From Brachypodium distachyon (Eukaryota > Streptophyta > Magnoliopsida > Poales > Poaceae), in NCBI RefSeq assembly GCF_000005505.3, contig NC_016133.3, forward strand, positions 32,884,737 through 32,948,736: 64,000 bases of DNA, in the 5' to 3' direction. Shown here piece after piece: positions 18,892 to 30,487 of the stretch. The position numbers and the translations under genes are program-made. The first letter of the stretch is position 1. Every line of letters begins with the position of its first letter. Below the pieces are notes generated by a model. The model saw only the letters and a program-made list of their open reading frames with translations. It searched no databases and had not been told where the DNA came from.

Positions 18892-21597
18892 ACCGAGCTG
18901 CCGCAACCTCACGGCGGCTGGCGGGACCGATACCACCACGACACCGATCTCCTCCCCATCGTGGAGAAGATCAAGGCCTTGTGGCTGGCAGAGCTCACTG
19001 GCGTTGACATGGCGCGCACCTTCATCAGCCGGCGCGTCGCATCGCTCCAACTGCGCTCCCGGCCCACGTGGATGTACATGGGGCCCGGGGATAGGACACG
19101 CCTCCATCGCGAGGGCGTGGACCGGAAATCTCTCCAGGTGTGGGTGAAGGGGATCTCTGGCGAGGACGTTCCCGCTACGGGGTTCCCGCCGAGGGTTATC
19201 TCCCTCCATGCCGGCGTTCAGGGGCTGAACGACATCGTTGCCTCCTTCCCGCCCTGCAACGAGTGGAGACTGATGGATGATACCCCCACTTAGTCCCTGC
19301 GCTCTCCTCCGCCCGCACCTCGCGGGAAGCAGGTGCTTGAAGAGAGCGGGGGCGAATCAGAAGTCAGCTGGCCCTCCCTTCCGTCCTCAGACGACGAGGC
19401 AGACCAGCCTGTCGCGACCTGGATAGTTGTTCCTGTGGACGAGGAGGAGGAGGACAGCGACGACGTGCCCCTGATCGTGCGCAGATCAAGGGCGCACGCA
19501 GCGGCCGCGGCTACCTCCACGGTGGCTGCGGCGGTGTCCGCCCCTGTGGTGGCTACCAACTCCGCGGCGGCCGCCGCCTTGGGGGCGTTCGCCGGCACCT
19601 CGGTGGTGTCCACCCTCGTGGCGGTTGCCGGAGCCGCGGCTGTGACCACCCCGGCGGCGACCGCCAGCGACCCGATGGCGGCTGCCTCAGCAGCAGCGGA
19701 CGGAGCCGCGGCGGCAGCCACACCAGTGATGGCCCCTGACGTCGTGGCGGCTCCTCCGACAGTTCCTGCGGTGCCCCGGGCCGCGGCAACCCCACGGGCA
19801 CCCACGGCCCCGCCCGCTAGGGGGTTCTTCCGGGGCTTCGTGCTCTGGCGCAACCCCCGGAAGGCCGATTCGTTGGCAAGCGCCGGCAAGAGGGGGAGGG
19901 ACGACTCTCCGCCTGCTGCGCCGAGCAAGAAGGCGCGTGTGGACACCGGCAACGGCACCGACCTGGCCAACACAGAGGCCAGCAGCGTTGCCACCGCCCC
20001 TGCCGGCGACCCAACCCTGATGGAGGTGGTGCCGGCAACAGGTACAGCTCCTTCCCGCTTCCTTACCTGCATTTCCATTTGCCAGTTAATCCTGCAACTG
20101 TAGCTTACTTCTTCGTAGGCGACGCTTCGCCCGCAACAAACCTCCCGGAGACCCTCGCCGGGACGACGGAGGAGGGGGAGGCTCCCCCCGCAAGCCCAGT
20201 GGCCTCGCAAGGTAACCATCCTGAGCCCCCGCGTCTGCCTCCGGGCAATTCTTTTAGTTTCATTCTTCTCATCCTTCTGCTGGGGGCGCGGCAACCTCAC
20301 CAGCCCCGCAGTCCCCGGGCGCGGGTGAGGGGGAGGTTGCCGTGGAGGAGCAACAGGATGCTCTGACACAAGCGGACGATCCCCCGCCCAGCTCTACGGT
20401 GGCGGCAGGGGCTTCGTCGTCGTCGGCCGCCACCTTCGACACTGACCTCGGCACCCTTGCTGGGGTGGCTTGGAATCCCTTGACCTGGGATCCGAGCGTC
20501 TTCGACCGGGGGCACCGGTTTCTTGACGCTGTCAAGGACCAGCAGCTGGCATTCGTCACCTCCTTCAACGAGGTGAGGGAGCACCACGTGATCGCCAAGA
20601 GCCATCTTGGTGAGCTGCGGCTGGCCGTGGAACAGGAGCGGCAAGAGCTCTCCCGGCTGCGTGAGGAGACGCGCCTCGCCAGGGAGGAGGCGCGCCTTGC
20701 CCGGGAAGCTTTGGAGGATGCCGACACACTGGTCGTCCCAGAAGAGGAGCTCTACCGTCGACTGGAGGCTCAGCGCGCCGAGCTCCATGGAGCTCTGGAC
20801 TCGCTGGTGGCGGCCCAGGCGGAAACCAAGAAGGAGCATGCTGAGGTGCTCGCTGCGGCTCAGGCTCGGATCGACGAGAAGAGCGATCTGATCGCCAACT
20901 ATCTTGGCGAGATCCAAAGCCTGCGCGTCAAGCTGGAGGTGCAGGTCAAGGCCACCGAGAGTGCGGTGGACGCGTCAGCCCGGCACGAGATCCAGCTCAA
21001 CGCCGCCAAGGACAAAGCGGCCCGGCTCGAGACCGAGCTGGCCGCTATCCGGGAGGAGCTCACCAAGGCCAACAAGGACAATGCGGCCAAGGCCGTGGAG
21101 CTCGCGACGCTAGCGAGCCGCCTCCACAAGGCCAAGAAGGCTGCGCACAACACCCGGCTCCACCACGGCACGCTGATCGGCAGCAGTAGCTGGAGACCGA
21201 GAAGCTGCTCAAGATCGCCCAGGCACTGCGCGACCTGCTGCCCAGGTTCGAGCTGCAGGCCGCGGAGGTGGACGGCACGGACATCTCCACGCTGATCCCG
21301 TTATTTCCCGACTTGGTGGGGAAGTTTGGGGCGCTCGACGTCGGGATCGCCAAGTTTGGCGCCGACGAGGTTGCCAACTGCACCCGGGAGGTTGCCGGGA
21401 CTATCCTTCCGAGGGTACACCTCCGGGACCTGGAGTTCCCCTTCGAGACGCTGATGGACGCCTGGTCGGACAGCGAGGACGAACCCACCCACACCCGGGC
21501 GGTGAGTGGGTTTGTCGACGAGGTGGTCGAACGGATGCAGCGGAAGCTGGACCCCGAGCCATCGCCGGAACCCCCGGCGAAGGACGCCAGCAACTAG
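18892..21597 (+). pseudogene. Antisense accessory ORF (aORF) of element Q, 5'-truncated
   Basis: Begins in the aORF at TELPQPHGGWRDRYHH, corresponding to about residue 225 of the copy in P. Exon 1 runs to 20041 (stop TAG near 19291 inside it), followed by an Ala-rich acidic-to-basic linker. It splices at 20042-20118 (gtacag...cgtag), exon 2 is 20119-20211, then a second intron starts gtaacc. The last exon encodes a coiled coil (about 20570-21150, many Leu/Glu/Arg/Ala heptads). After a one-base frameshift near 21188 it ends with the conserved C-terminal block LIPLFPDLVGKFGALDVG and stop at 21595. Intron positions agree with M and P. The function is unknown. Confidence 0.7.
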
Positions 21598-23545
21598 CTG
21601 CCGCAGCCCCCTGCCGGCCCTTGCTGCTTTCTTGTTTACCTTCTTTTGTTAAACTAGCTCTTTAGTTCATGGCGCTTTGCACCGTTTGAACAATTACAGT
21701 TTCATTAGTTCATGTAATCATTGGCTACTTCGTTAAACCAGCTCTTTAGTTCTGCTTAATCCTTGTTCCTTGTTCCCGGGGCTGCCTCGCGGGGTGAATC
21801 CCTTTGCCTTTGTGTGTTGTGCTTTGTGTTGCCGGGGACTCACGCTCCTCACCCTTGACCGGACCAGGGACCCGGGACGGACCCGCTATGCCGACCTGGG
21901 GTCAAGCCACAGCGGCGAGCCACTCCACTTGCGGGGTAACTACTCCAAGCCATGCCCTCCCGGGACGGACCCGGAAGCCGCACGGGGTGCGCACTCCCCC
22001 CGCAAGCGTCCTTCTAACACCCCAGCCACACGCAGGTTTCGGGGCCGCACTTAGCGAGGCAGCGTTCAGTTATGTTTAGTTCTCAAAGAGTCTATCACTC
22101 AGGTTCAAGCACTTAGCTTTTCGTTCGTGCTCGGTACGTTTGCCGAAGGTCTACGCCTGGTACGTCGCCCTTGAGAGAGCCTGTTTGAGGGATGCGGCAG
22201 GAACGCCACGGCAGGATCGCCGCCGGCGACAAGCGCCGCCGACGATGCTACCATCGCGTCTCCGCAGAAACCCTCGCCTTTGGAAGAGCCCTTGCTTTTG
22301 GAGGAACCTGTTCCAAGGGGCGCAGTAGGGACGCCATGACATCCTCGCCACCACCGGCAAACGCGGGTGGCGAAGACATCACGGCGTCCCCGCAGCAGCC
22401 CTCGCTGCTTGGGGAAAATCTACCTGAGGGACGCAGCAGGGACGCTGTGGTGGGCCGGAGCGACCGGCGAACGCCGGCACCGGCACCATCATAGCGCCCT
22501 CGCGACGACCCTCGCCTCTGGAGTGGCAGCCCTCGCCCCGGAGCCGCCCGCTAGAAGAGGTGTGGCAAGGACACGGCGGCCGTGCACCCGCCGGCGCTGA
22601 GCGCTGGTGGGATGCACCCCCACCGTGTCTCTGCGGCACCCCTCGGAGTGGGCTCGGTGGAGGGACGCGACAATTGCGCGATGGCAGTGCACCCGTCAGC
22701 GCCGGGCGCTGATGGGATGCACCACCATCGCGCCTCTGCGGCTCCACTCCCCTTCGCAGCCTTTTCCTTGGCCCCGCTCTGAGCCGTTCCATGGCTGGGA
22801 CACCCCTTTTATAGGCGCGGGGGAGGGGCTTGCCACCGCGCGCGACGGGCCAGCGCAGCACCCGTGGCACCCCGCCCCTTGAAGTGCGGTATGGTCTTCG
22901 CCACTCCGCATGCCAAGTTGTTGTGGCACACGTGGCGGCTTCCTCGTGAGTCAAGAGCCTCGGAGTGCGGCGAGTCCCTCGTGATGCGGTCGCTCCACAC
23001 CACAAGGCGCCGCTATGCGCCACGGCTTGTGGATGGTCCACGAGCATTACAGTGCGCAAAATTCCGCCTTTACCCTGCACATTAGAGTCTTACCAAGCCC
23101 GAGATGCTGCAATTTTTTTCGAAATTCATGAAAACATAGAGCAGTATGGATAATCTCCTGCCTCCCAGCCCCTGGGCATGGAAGGGTCGATGCCAAACTT
23201 GGATGTGAGCACTTTATTTCCCAGACGCAGCGACTGCGTGCTGCACGTTGCGGGAAGTCCGGCAACTGCATGTCCCCTGCCGAAGTGGTCCGGCAACGGG
23301 TTTTACGTTTTTGAGGCTCTGGTAGCCCCCTGCTCACAACCAAGTATGGAAAGACACTTCTGTGCACCTAAAGCAGGAGACAGAAGAAGGAGGAACATGC
23401 AAATAAACGAGGCAATCTTAAAATTCAGGAAACATCACTTATCTTTGTTCACAATAACCAGTGGTTTACACACGGGGGTTGCCCGGCTACACTAGTTCGA
23501 GAGGTATGCATCGGCGGCATCACCAGAGGGTCGGGCTCCACCGCT
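21598..23545 (-). other. Element Q spacer between pol and aORF
   Basis: Non-coding on both strands by my reading. It contains one copy of the block that is tandemly duplicated in P (here about 21780-22060, the reverse complement of 59470-59660). It also contains imperfect GC-rich repeats around gatgggatgcaccaccatcgcg (about 22580-22750). The two convergent genes, pol (minus) and aORF (plus), both end against this spacer, so it probably holds their transcription ends. Confidence 0.6.
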
Positions 23546-25668
23546 TCACGGGTAGAACTTGCGCAAGTGCTCAATATTCCAGCTATTTTGCATCGGCAAG
23601 CCATCTTTGGTTTCCAGCTGGACAGCCCCCGGCCTGGTCACCTGTACTACCCGGAAGGGGCCCTCCCATTTTGGAGTCAACTTGTTCCCGGCCTTCGTTC
23701 CTTGTATCCGGCGCAGGACAAGGTTTCCGTTCTCGAGCCCCTGGGGACTGGCACGCCTCACACGTCTTCACCAGCTTCTCTGTGTCGGCCAGGGCCGTGG
23801 GCCAGTAAAATCCATGCCGAAACTCCTTGCCGGCCAGCGCCCGGGAGGCCACATGGTGGGAGCATGTGCCTTGATGTATCTCCTCCAATAGTGCGCGCCC
23901 TTCGTCTTGTGGCACGCAGATGAGTTTGACCCCATTTGCACGCCTGCGGTAGAGGTTTCCCGTCCACCACGACGTACATTTTGGCTTGCCGGGCCACTCG
24001 CTCCGCGGCGACGTCGTGTTCCGGGAGGGCCTCTCCCTTCAGGTAGCGGGTGATTTCCACCGCCCAGGGAGGGGTCTCCCTGCCAACGCATGCCGCTACA
24101 TCAGCGGCATGGACCCCTGCTGTCGCGGGGTTTCCTTCGGTTGCCGGAGGGGCTTCCCCAGCAACCGGCTTGGGGGTGACTGAAGGAGCCGCCTGCTTGT
24201 AGCAGAACACCCCTGCCAGGGGCTTTCGGCGCTCCGCTGCCATCTTGGACAGCTCGTCAGCCGCAAAGTTGTCCTTCTGCTTGACGTGCTCGAATCGCAA
24301 ACCCTTGAACTTACGTTCTAGCTTGCGGACTTCCTCCACGTACGGTGCCATCTGCAGGCAGTCGTAGTCCTTGTTAACCTGGTTGATCACGAGCTGGGAG
24401 TCCCCGCGAACGACCAGGCGCTGGATGTCCAGGGCGATTGCTGCCCGCAACCCGGCGAGCAAACCCTCGTACTCTGTCATGTTGTTGGTGGAGTTCGGCA
24501 AATCGAGTTGGACAGCGAACCTCAACTGATCCCTCGTCGGTGACTCGATGACGACCCCAGCGCCGGCTCCCTAGAGACTGAACGCGCCGTCAAAGTAGAG
24601 GACCCAGTGGCCTTCATCTAGCTTGCTTGGCATGCTGGTCTCCCACACCTCCTCTTCTACACTCGTCGACGTCCACTCGGCGACGAAGTCCGCCAGGGCC
24701 GCACTCTTGATGCTCTTGGAGTTGATGAAGTGCAGATCGAACTCTGACAGCTCCATCCTTCACTCGGCCACCCTCCTGGTGGCTTCACGGTTGGTGAGGG
24801 CTCGCTTGAGGCAGAACCCCGACACCACCATGACGCGGTGCGCCTGGAAGTAGTGGCGCAGCTTGCGGGACGCGAGCAGAATCCCTAGGAGGAGTTTCTG
24901 CACCTGCGGGTACCTCGTATGGGTGTCGCGCAGTACCGTGCTGACGAAGTACACTAGGTGCTGCATGAGCCGCTTGCGCGGTGCTGAAGTTGCCTGCTTG
25001 GGGGTGGTCCCCAGGTCTGAGGCGGTTGTCGGGGGCCGTTCAGCCCCCTGTCCTGCAGCCTCAGTCCCCGGAACGTCTTCCTCCCTCTCGGCAACCAGCA
25101 CCGTGCTGACCACCTGGTCAGTCGGCTTGCTGACCACCTGGAATGTTGAGCCCGCGTTCTTCAACCTGAAAGGCATGCACGTGCAACAGTAGCAGCCAAC
25201 CGGGGTGATGAACGCCGTTTTCTCCTCGTCTTGGACCGCCATCTTAATTGGATGGTAGCTGGAAAAAGCATCTAGAAAGCTTAGCAAGTCACAACCAGCG
25301 GTGGAATCAACTATTTGATCGATACGGGGTACAGGGAAAGGATCCTTCGGACATGCACGGTTTAGATCAGTAAAATCTACACACATGCGAAGCTTATTCC
25401 CCGGCTTGGGCACTACTACAACGTTAGCTAACCAAGTGGGGTACAGAACTTCCCTGATAGCCCTCGCAGCCTTGAGGTTGTCCACCTCTTGCTTGCTGAA
25501 ATCTTTGTGATCCTGCGCTTGCCATCGAATCTTCTGCTTGACGGGGCGGGCGTCCGGGCGCACCGCGAGTCGATGCTCTATCACCTCCCTAGGGACTCCG
25601 GGAAGGTCCGGTGGCTGCCAAGCGAACACGTCGGCATTCTCCCGGAGGAAAGTGACGAGGGCGCTTTC
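23546..25668 (-). pseudogene. pol of element Q: RT (palm deleted), RNase H, aRNH, partial integrase
   Basis: Minus strand, after the UAG at 25671-25669. It has VFAWQPPDLPG, then RT up to LKNAGSTFQ, where it jumps in frame to TDQVVSTVL of RNase H. About 500 bp carrying the YMDD palm and thumb of the P copy are missing, and the joint contains a repeated ctgaccacctgg. In-frame stops are at 24760-24762 (TGA) and 24571-24573 (TAG). The archaeal-type RNase H keeps TEYEGLLAGL and [10 protein letters not shown] frameshift near 23950 precedes the integrase zinc finger (GTCSHH...CEACQ). The integrase core is then deleted, joining directly to the C-terminal NKLTPKWEGPF block that ends at 23546. It cannot make working RT or integrase. 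Confidence 0.85.
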
Positions 25669-28360
25669 CTATTCGGCAGTAAGGTTCGCACCGACGGTGA
25701 CGGTGCGCTCCTTGTAGCCGGCTTGGAGGGACAGCTTCTTCACCTTGGTGGCCTCCTCCCGGAGCTTCTGGCCCTTGCCAGGGTACGAGCTCGAGCCTGC
25801 GCTTCCCCCGGCACGCTTTTGCAGGGCAGCGCGGGCCTTCTTCGTTGCCGGGCCGTCACCCGGCGAGCCTTCGTCTCCGGCAACGTCCTTGTCACCGGCG
25901 TCGGCTGCGGCGTCGGCCCTGACGACCTCGCCTACGCACCAGGCCACGTCCTTGAGGTCGCACCTGATGGAGAGGACTCCGTACACGGACGGCATCTTCA
26001 TCCCACCGTAGGCGCAATGCGTCGCCATCATGAACTTGATCAGCGTCGGCCGACCAAGGATCCCGTTGTAAAGGGCAATGGGGTGTGCGCCACGTCGAAC
26101 ACTATGTGCTCGGTCCTGAATGCTTTCCAGGACCCGAAGGTCACCGGCAGCGTGATGCGCCCCAGGGGGCGCACGATCCCCGGGTTCACTCCCCGGAACG
26201 GGTCAGTGGGTTTCAGTTGCTCCACCGGCAACTGGAGTTTCTGCACCAACCTGGCGGACAGGAGGTTTAGCCCCGCTCCGTTGTCCACCAGCACCTTGGT
26301 CACTGTCATGTTGCTGATGATCGGTGAGACCACGAAGGGTATGACCCCCGAACCCAGCTGTCGCGCTGGGTGATCGTCGGCGCTGAATGTGATCGGCACG
26401 TGCTTCCACCTCAGCGGCTGCTGCGGCTCCGCGTCCAGCAACAGCGCGCACATGTCGTGGGTGAGGCGCTTCACCGCGGCATGAGATGGGAGAGCGTAAG
26501 CTCCCCCATGGATGTAGGAAACGCCGCGGGGCTCCTGGAAGCCCGACTCGTCGCCGCCAGTGCAGTCAGACTCGCGCTGCTTCTCCGCACGAGCCCTGTC
26601 CCGTCCCCAGGGAGGGCGCTCCCTGCCAGCGCGGGCCTGGCCGCGTCCTCCCTAGGCTTCCTCCCTGCCGGCGCCGTCGCCAGCAGGCCTCGCCCCGCTC
26701 AGGGGTCGTTCGGGCAATCTCGGGAGAGATGCCCGATGTCACCGCAGTTGAAGTAGGCACCGGCTGCTCGACGCTCCTCGTGGCACTGTTCGCGCCGCTG
26801 CTCGATTCTCTACAGGATGCGGTAGTCCTGCGCGTCGTGGGTGGAATTGGCGTGGATGGGGCAGCGGGGTGCGTCGCCCTGCTTGCCGCTAGACCCGCCA
26901 CCGGGCGAGGCCTTCTTTGCAGGCCTCGCAGCAGCAGCACCCGACTCCGCAGCGAGGACTTGCTTCCTGCTACGCTTGCGGGAACCCTTCTTCTACGAAC
27001 CCTCTCCTAGGCTCGCGGTATTTTGAGCTGCAAGTTCGAGCACTAAGCGCCCTTCCTCGACCATGGCACACTTGTGCGCCAGGGCGTACAGATCCTGTGT
27101 CGTCCAGATCCGATGTGTGCTCAGCTTCTCGTGCATCTTGGGGTCGCGGACGTTGATGGCAAAGGTGTTGACGATGGCGGCAGCCTCTGCCTCTGGGATG
27201 GAGTAGGAGAGATTGGAGAAGCAGTTGACGAAGCTCCGCAGTGTCTCTCCCGGCTTCTGCACGACAGTGTGCAGCTCCGCCATGGTTCCCGGGTGCTTGT
27301 AACCGCCCTGGAACGCGCTCACAAACTGCTCACGCGGGTCCGCCCAAGTGGCGATGGACCCAGCAGGCAGGTTGAGCAGCCACGTTCTCGCTGATCCTTT
27401 CAGGACCATCGGGAACCAGTTGGCTCTGACCTTGTCGTCGGCGCCGATGGCATGCATCCCCAACGTGTAGGTTAGGAGGAAATCCTTGGGATTCACGGTC
27501 CCATCGTACATACCGAGCGCGGGCGCTCAGAACTTGCGGGGCCATGTCACCCGCCGCAGTTCTTGCTCCTGCGGGCGTTGGCGTTCTACCTCGCGCCGAC
27601 GCTGGCGCTCCAGGCGCTGACGCAGATCCTCTTGCTGGCGGGCATTAAAAACAGATCCTCTTGCTGGCGGGCATTAAAAATGCTGCGCGCGTCACCTCGC
27701 GCGACGGTGGGTGACGAGTCCGACGACCCCTCCGGGTCCCCGCCTCCCTGGCCTCCCTGCGAGGGAGGGTTTTCCCCTTGTCGCGAGGCGCGGGGCGCGT
27801 CTCCGAGCTCCGGGTTCTGCCCGCGGTCGGAGCCTGCCGGGGCGCCCTCGCCATGCGGCTGTCGGGCGGCGAGTTCGAGGAGCACGTCCAACTCCTTGTC
27901 CCAAGTCTCGTGTGCCGGCGTGCCCTGCTGCGGCTCGTACCGCACCATGACCCGCGCGGCGATGATGGCCTCCGCCGGGGTTCGCACGGGAGGCAGCTGG
28001 TTTCCCGAGCGACGCACCCGTGTGCGCGGGGTGCGATCCCACCGGCGTCGCTCACGACGCAGTGTGCTCATGGCGCAGCTGACGCTGCGCGCCTTCAGCC
28101 CGTGATTCGATTCGCTGGCCGGCACGGGCGGCACCATGTCCGCTCGCATGGCTAGCCCCGGCACTGGGGGCCGCTGGCCCCCTCAGTCGGTTATTTGCTG
28201 ATGGCCGAGGAGGTGGGGGCGGCAGTTGCGATTGCTGCGCTCATGAGGGTTCAGGATTTTCCTGAACCCGCGACGCGGGTTGTGCGTCGGGGGACCGCAT
28301 TTCTGCCGCTGGGGCTTCGTGCGGGTCGATCCGAGGGTCACCAGCCCGCTTGGGAGGCAT
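25669..28360 (-). pseudogene. gag-protease of element Q
   Basis: The minus-strand ATG at 28360 gives MPPKRAGDPRIDPHEAPAA, the same gag start as P and U. A frameshift follows near 28250, and several frames are needed to reach the capsid region (27511-26993: MYDGTVNPKDFLL, ANWFPMVLKGSARTWL, PGETLRSFVNCFSNL). The zinc knuckle near 26715-26755 reads YFNCGDIGHLSRDC, so the first Cys is Tyr. The protease region (26474-25669) has VLVDNGAGLNLLS as the active-site segment. The reading ends in UAG at 25671-25669, at the conserved PR-RT boundary. It would form the virus-like particle and process it if intact. Confidence 0.8.
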
Positions 28361-28448
28361 GGTGGTTGGCTTTGTCGTCAAGGAGGACGAGGTCAATGTT
28401 GGTGTAGGCGCTGCCGCCGGCAGTCACTGGCGAGCTCTCCTCACGCGC

Positions 28449-28466
28449 CCCCTACCTGGCGCGCCA
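28449..28466 (-). promoter_or_regulatory. Primer binding site of element Q
   Basis: On the minus strand TGGCGCGCCAGGTAGGGG starts two bases after the LTR end. The same sequence follows the LTRs of S and P. I do not assign the tRNA. Confidence 0.75.
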
Positions 28467-28468
28467 GA

Positions 28469-29334
28469 TTTCGTCGCACGGGGGTTTGACACCGGGGATG
28501 CGCGGGCAACCCCTTTTTAGGTTCGGCAGTGGGCTACGGGGATCGCTCTGGCGATCGCCGGTGAGGCCAATGCGAAGCGTAAGAACACACCAAGAACGCA
28601 TGCACATGCTTTTTACCCAGGTTCGGGCCACCTTGCGGTGTAAAACCCTACGTCCTGCTTGTCTAAGCTTGTATTATCGTAAGATCGATTTGTTTACAAG
28701 CTGCCGGGGAAGGATCCCGGGAACCCTCTTTCTGGCTATGTGCTCCTTGCTACTTTGGGCTACTGCTGGTGTGGTACTACGGGTTGGTCCAACGAACCCT
28801 TTGACCGTTGTTAGGGGTCCAAGGGGATACCAGAGGTGTCATGGTGCATGGTTTACAAGTGGCGAGCAAGGAGTTTGGGCAGCTCCTCCTCGGTGCGCTG
28901 GCATGAATGCACGAGCGCCAACCCCGTGCCTAGGGGTCCAAGGCCTAAAAACTAGCCCTGGGCAGCCACTGTTCGCCCGACTAGACGGATAACGCCCCTC
29001 CTATCGGCTCATTAAATGCACCGTGCGCCTCACTCCTTGTCCTGACGATCCTGCACACCGGGCACCTCTTGCGCGCCCACGTGGCGCCGCTGCCCTGTTC
29101 GCTCCGCCCCGCCCTCGCGGCGGAAACCTGTTCCCGGGAATGTCTCTTCCCGGCAAGCTCCTTCCCGGGAGGTGCCCTGGAAGGACTATCCCCCGAACCC
29201 TTGCTAGCCCTGTCGGGCTAGTAGCTTGCCGGGCAGCCTGCGCGTTGCCGCCCGGGGTGAGACCCTTCCGGGAACCCAGCGATGCGACCCACGCATCGTG
29301 TAGCGGTGGTACCCCGGGTGCCACTGGTGCGACA
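28469..29334 (-). repeat. 5' LTR of element Q (no TATA box)
   Basis: 866-bp LTR in minus orientation; it starts TGTCGCACC at 29334 and ends beside the PBS, with the terminal TGTCG on the plus side mutated to tttcg. It keeps the 'acccaggttcgggcca' and 'accctacgtcctgc' blocks. Where the related LTRs read ggtcctccttttata..caagggg, this one reads gggtccaagggg (about 28815-28827), so the TATA box is deleted. Confidence 0.85.
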
Positions 29335-30487
29335 CTGTCCCTCGGGTCCAGGGGCAGAGGTGGTAGCCGGGGGTTCCTCCGGTTCGCCGGGAGCCCCCGG
29401 CCCTCGTGTTTCAGACCCCAGGACTTGTTCTTCCCTCTCGGCAAGGAGCACGGTGCTCACTCCCTAGTTCATCGCTGCCAAGTATAGCAGCAACGGCTCG
29501 CTCGGCTTGGGAGCGATGAGGACTGGCGGCGACTTCAGGTACCGCTTCAAGTCCTGGAACGCTGTTTCCGCCTCGGGGGTCCAATTGATTGGGCCCTTCT
29601 TCTTCATCACCTTGAAGAAAGGTAGGGCTCACTCGCCCAGCCTTGAGATGAAACGCCTGAGCGTCGCAACGCACCCGTTGATGTGTTGGACGTCCCTAAC
29701 CTTGCGGGGGTGCCTCCATCTTCTCGATAGCCTCGATCTTCTGCGGGTTGGCTTCGATTCCCCGGTGAGACACCAGGAAGCCCAGCAAGTGCCCCGAGTC
29801 CACGCCGAATGTGCACTTCTTGGGGTTGAGCTTGAGCTTGATCCTGCGGAGGTTGTTGAACGTCTCCTGCAGGTCGCCGACGAGCGAGTCCCTACCGCCG
29901 CGACTTGTCGACGATATCAACCATGTAGGCCTCGATATTCTGGCCTAGCTTGGGTCCCAGACACTGGCGCAAAGCGCGCTGAAATGTCGAGCCCGCGTTC
30001 TTCAGCCCGAAAAGCATGCACGTATAACAGTAGCAGCCAACCGGGGTGATAAACGCTGTTTTCTCCTCATCTTCGACCGCCATCTTAATCTGATGGTAGC
30101 CGGAGAAGGCATCCAGAAAGCGCAAAGACTCACAACCTGCTGTAGAATTTACTATTTGATCGATTTGGGGTACAGTGAAGGGGTCCTTAGGACATGCACG
30201 GTTGAGATCAGTGAAATCTACACACATGTGCAATTTATTTCCAGCCTTAGGGACTACAACAGGATTTGCTAACCAAGTAGGGTACAACACTCCCCTGATT
30301 GCCCCGGCGTTCTTGAGCTTCTCCACTTCTAGCTGGATGAAGTCCTTGCGTTCCTGTGCTTGCCCGCGAACGTTTTGCTTGACGGGCCAGCCGATGCTCG
30401 ATCACCTCCCTGGGGACTCCGGGAAGATCTGACGGCTCCCAAGTGAAGACGTCAGAGTTCTCCCGGAGGAAGGCGATGAGGGCTTTC
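29335..30487 (-). pseudogene. pol of element T: RT with mutated active site, start of RNase H
   Basis: Minus strand, split over several frames. It includes [69 protein letters not shown] and the catalytic segment, which reads YMVDIVDK (first Asp of YMDD changed to Val at 29921-29919). The RT thumb and RNase H start (VLLAEREEQ) follow until element Q's LTR begins at 29334. The remaining RNase H, aRNH and integrase are not in the window. It would be inactive from the active-site change alone. Confidence 0.85.

Larger units (their letters stand above)
18741..29334 (-). mobile_element. Tat-like retrotransposon Q (minus), deletion derivative inside T
   Basis: Minus-strand order: 5' LTR 29334-28469, PBS, gag-PR 28360-25669, pol 25668-23546 with RT and integrase deletions, spacer, antisense aORF (plus 18892-21597), 3' LTR stub 18891-18741. 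It interrupts T's RNase H region, since T's pol reading frame runs straight into the LTR edge at 29335. The left LTR is truncated by the 18741 junction, so the target duplication cannot be confirmed. It belongs to the same subfamily as M, U and P (LTR start TGTCGCACC). Confidence 0.85.

Noticed and set aside
19290..20369. 359-codon minus-strand ORF, Ala/Gly-rich
   Set aside because: It is the reverse of the Ala-rich linker of the Q aORF. GC-rich codons give few stops on the other strand, and no motif is present.
22379..23080. 233-codon minus-strand ORF in Q's spacer
   Set aside because: Low-complexity GC-rich repeats, no domain, not kept open in the matching spacer of P.
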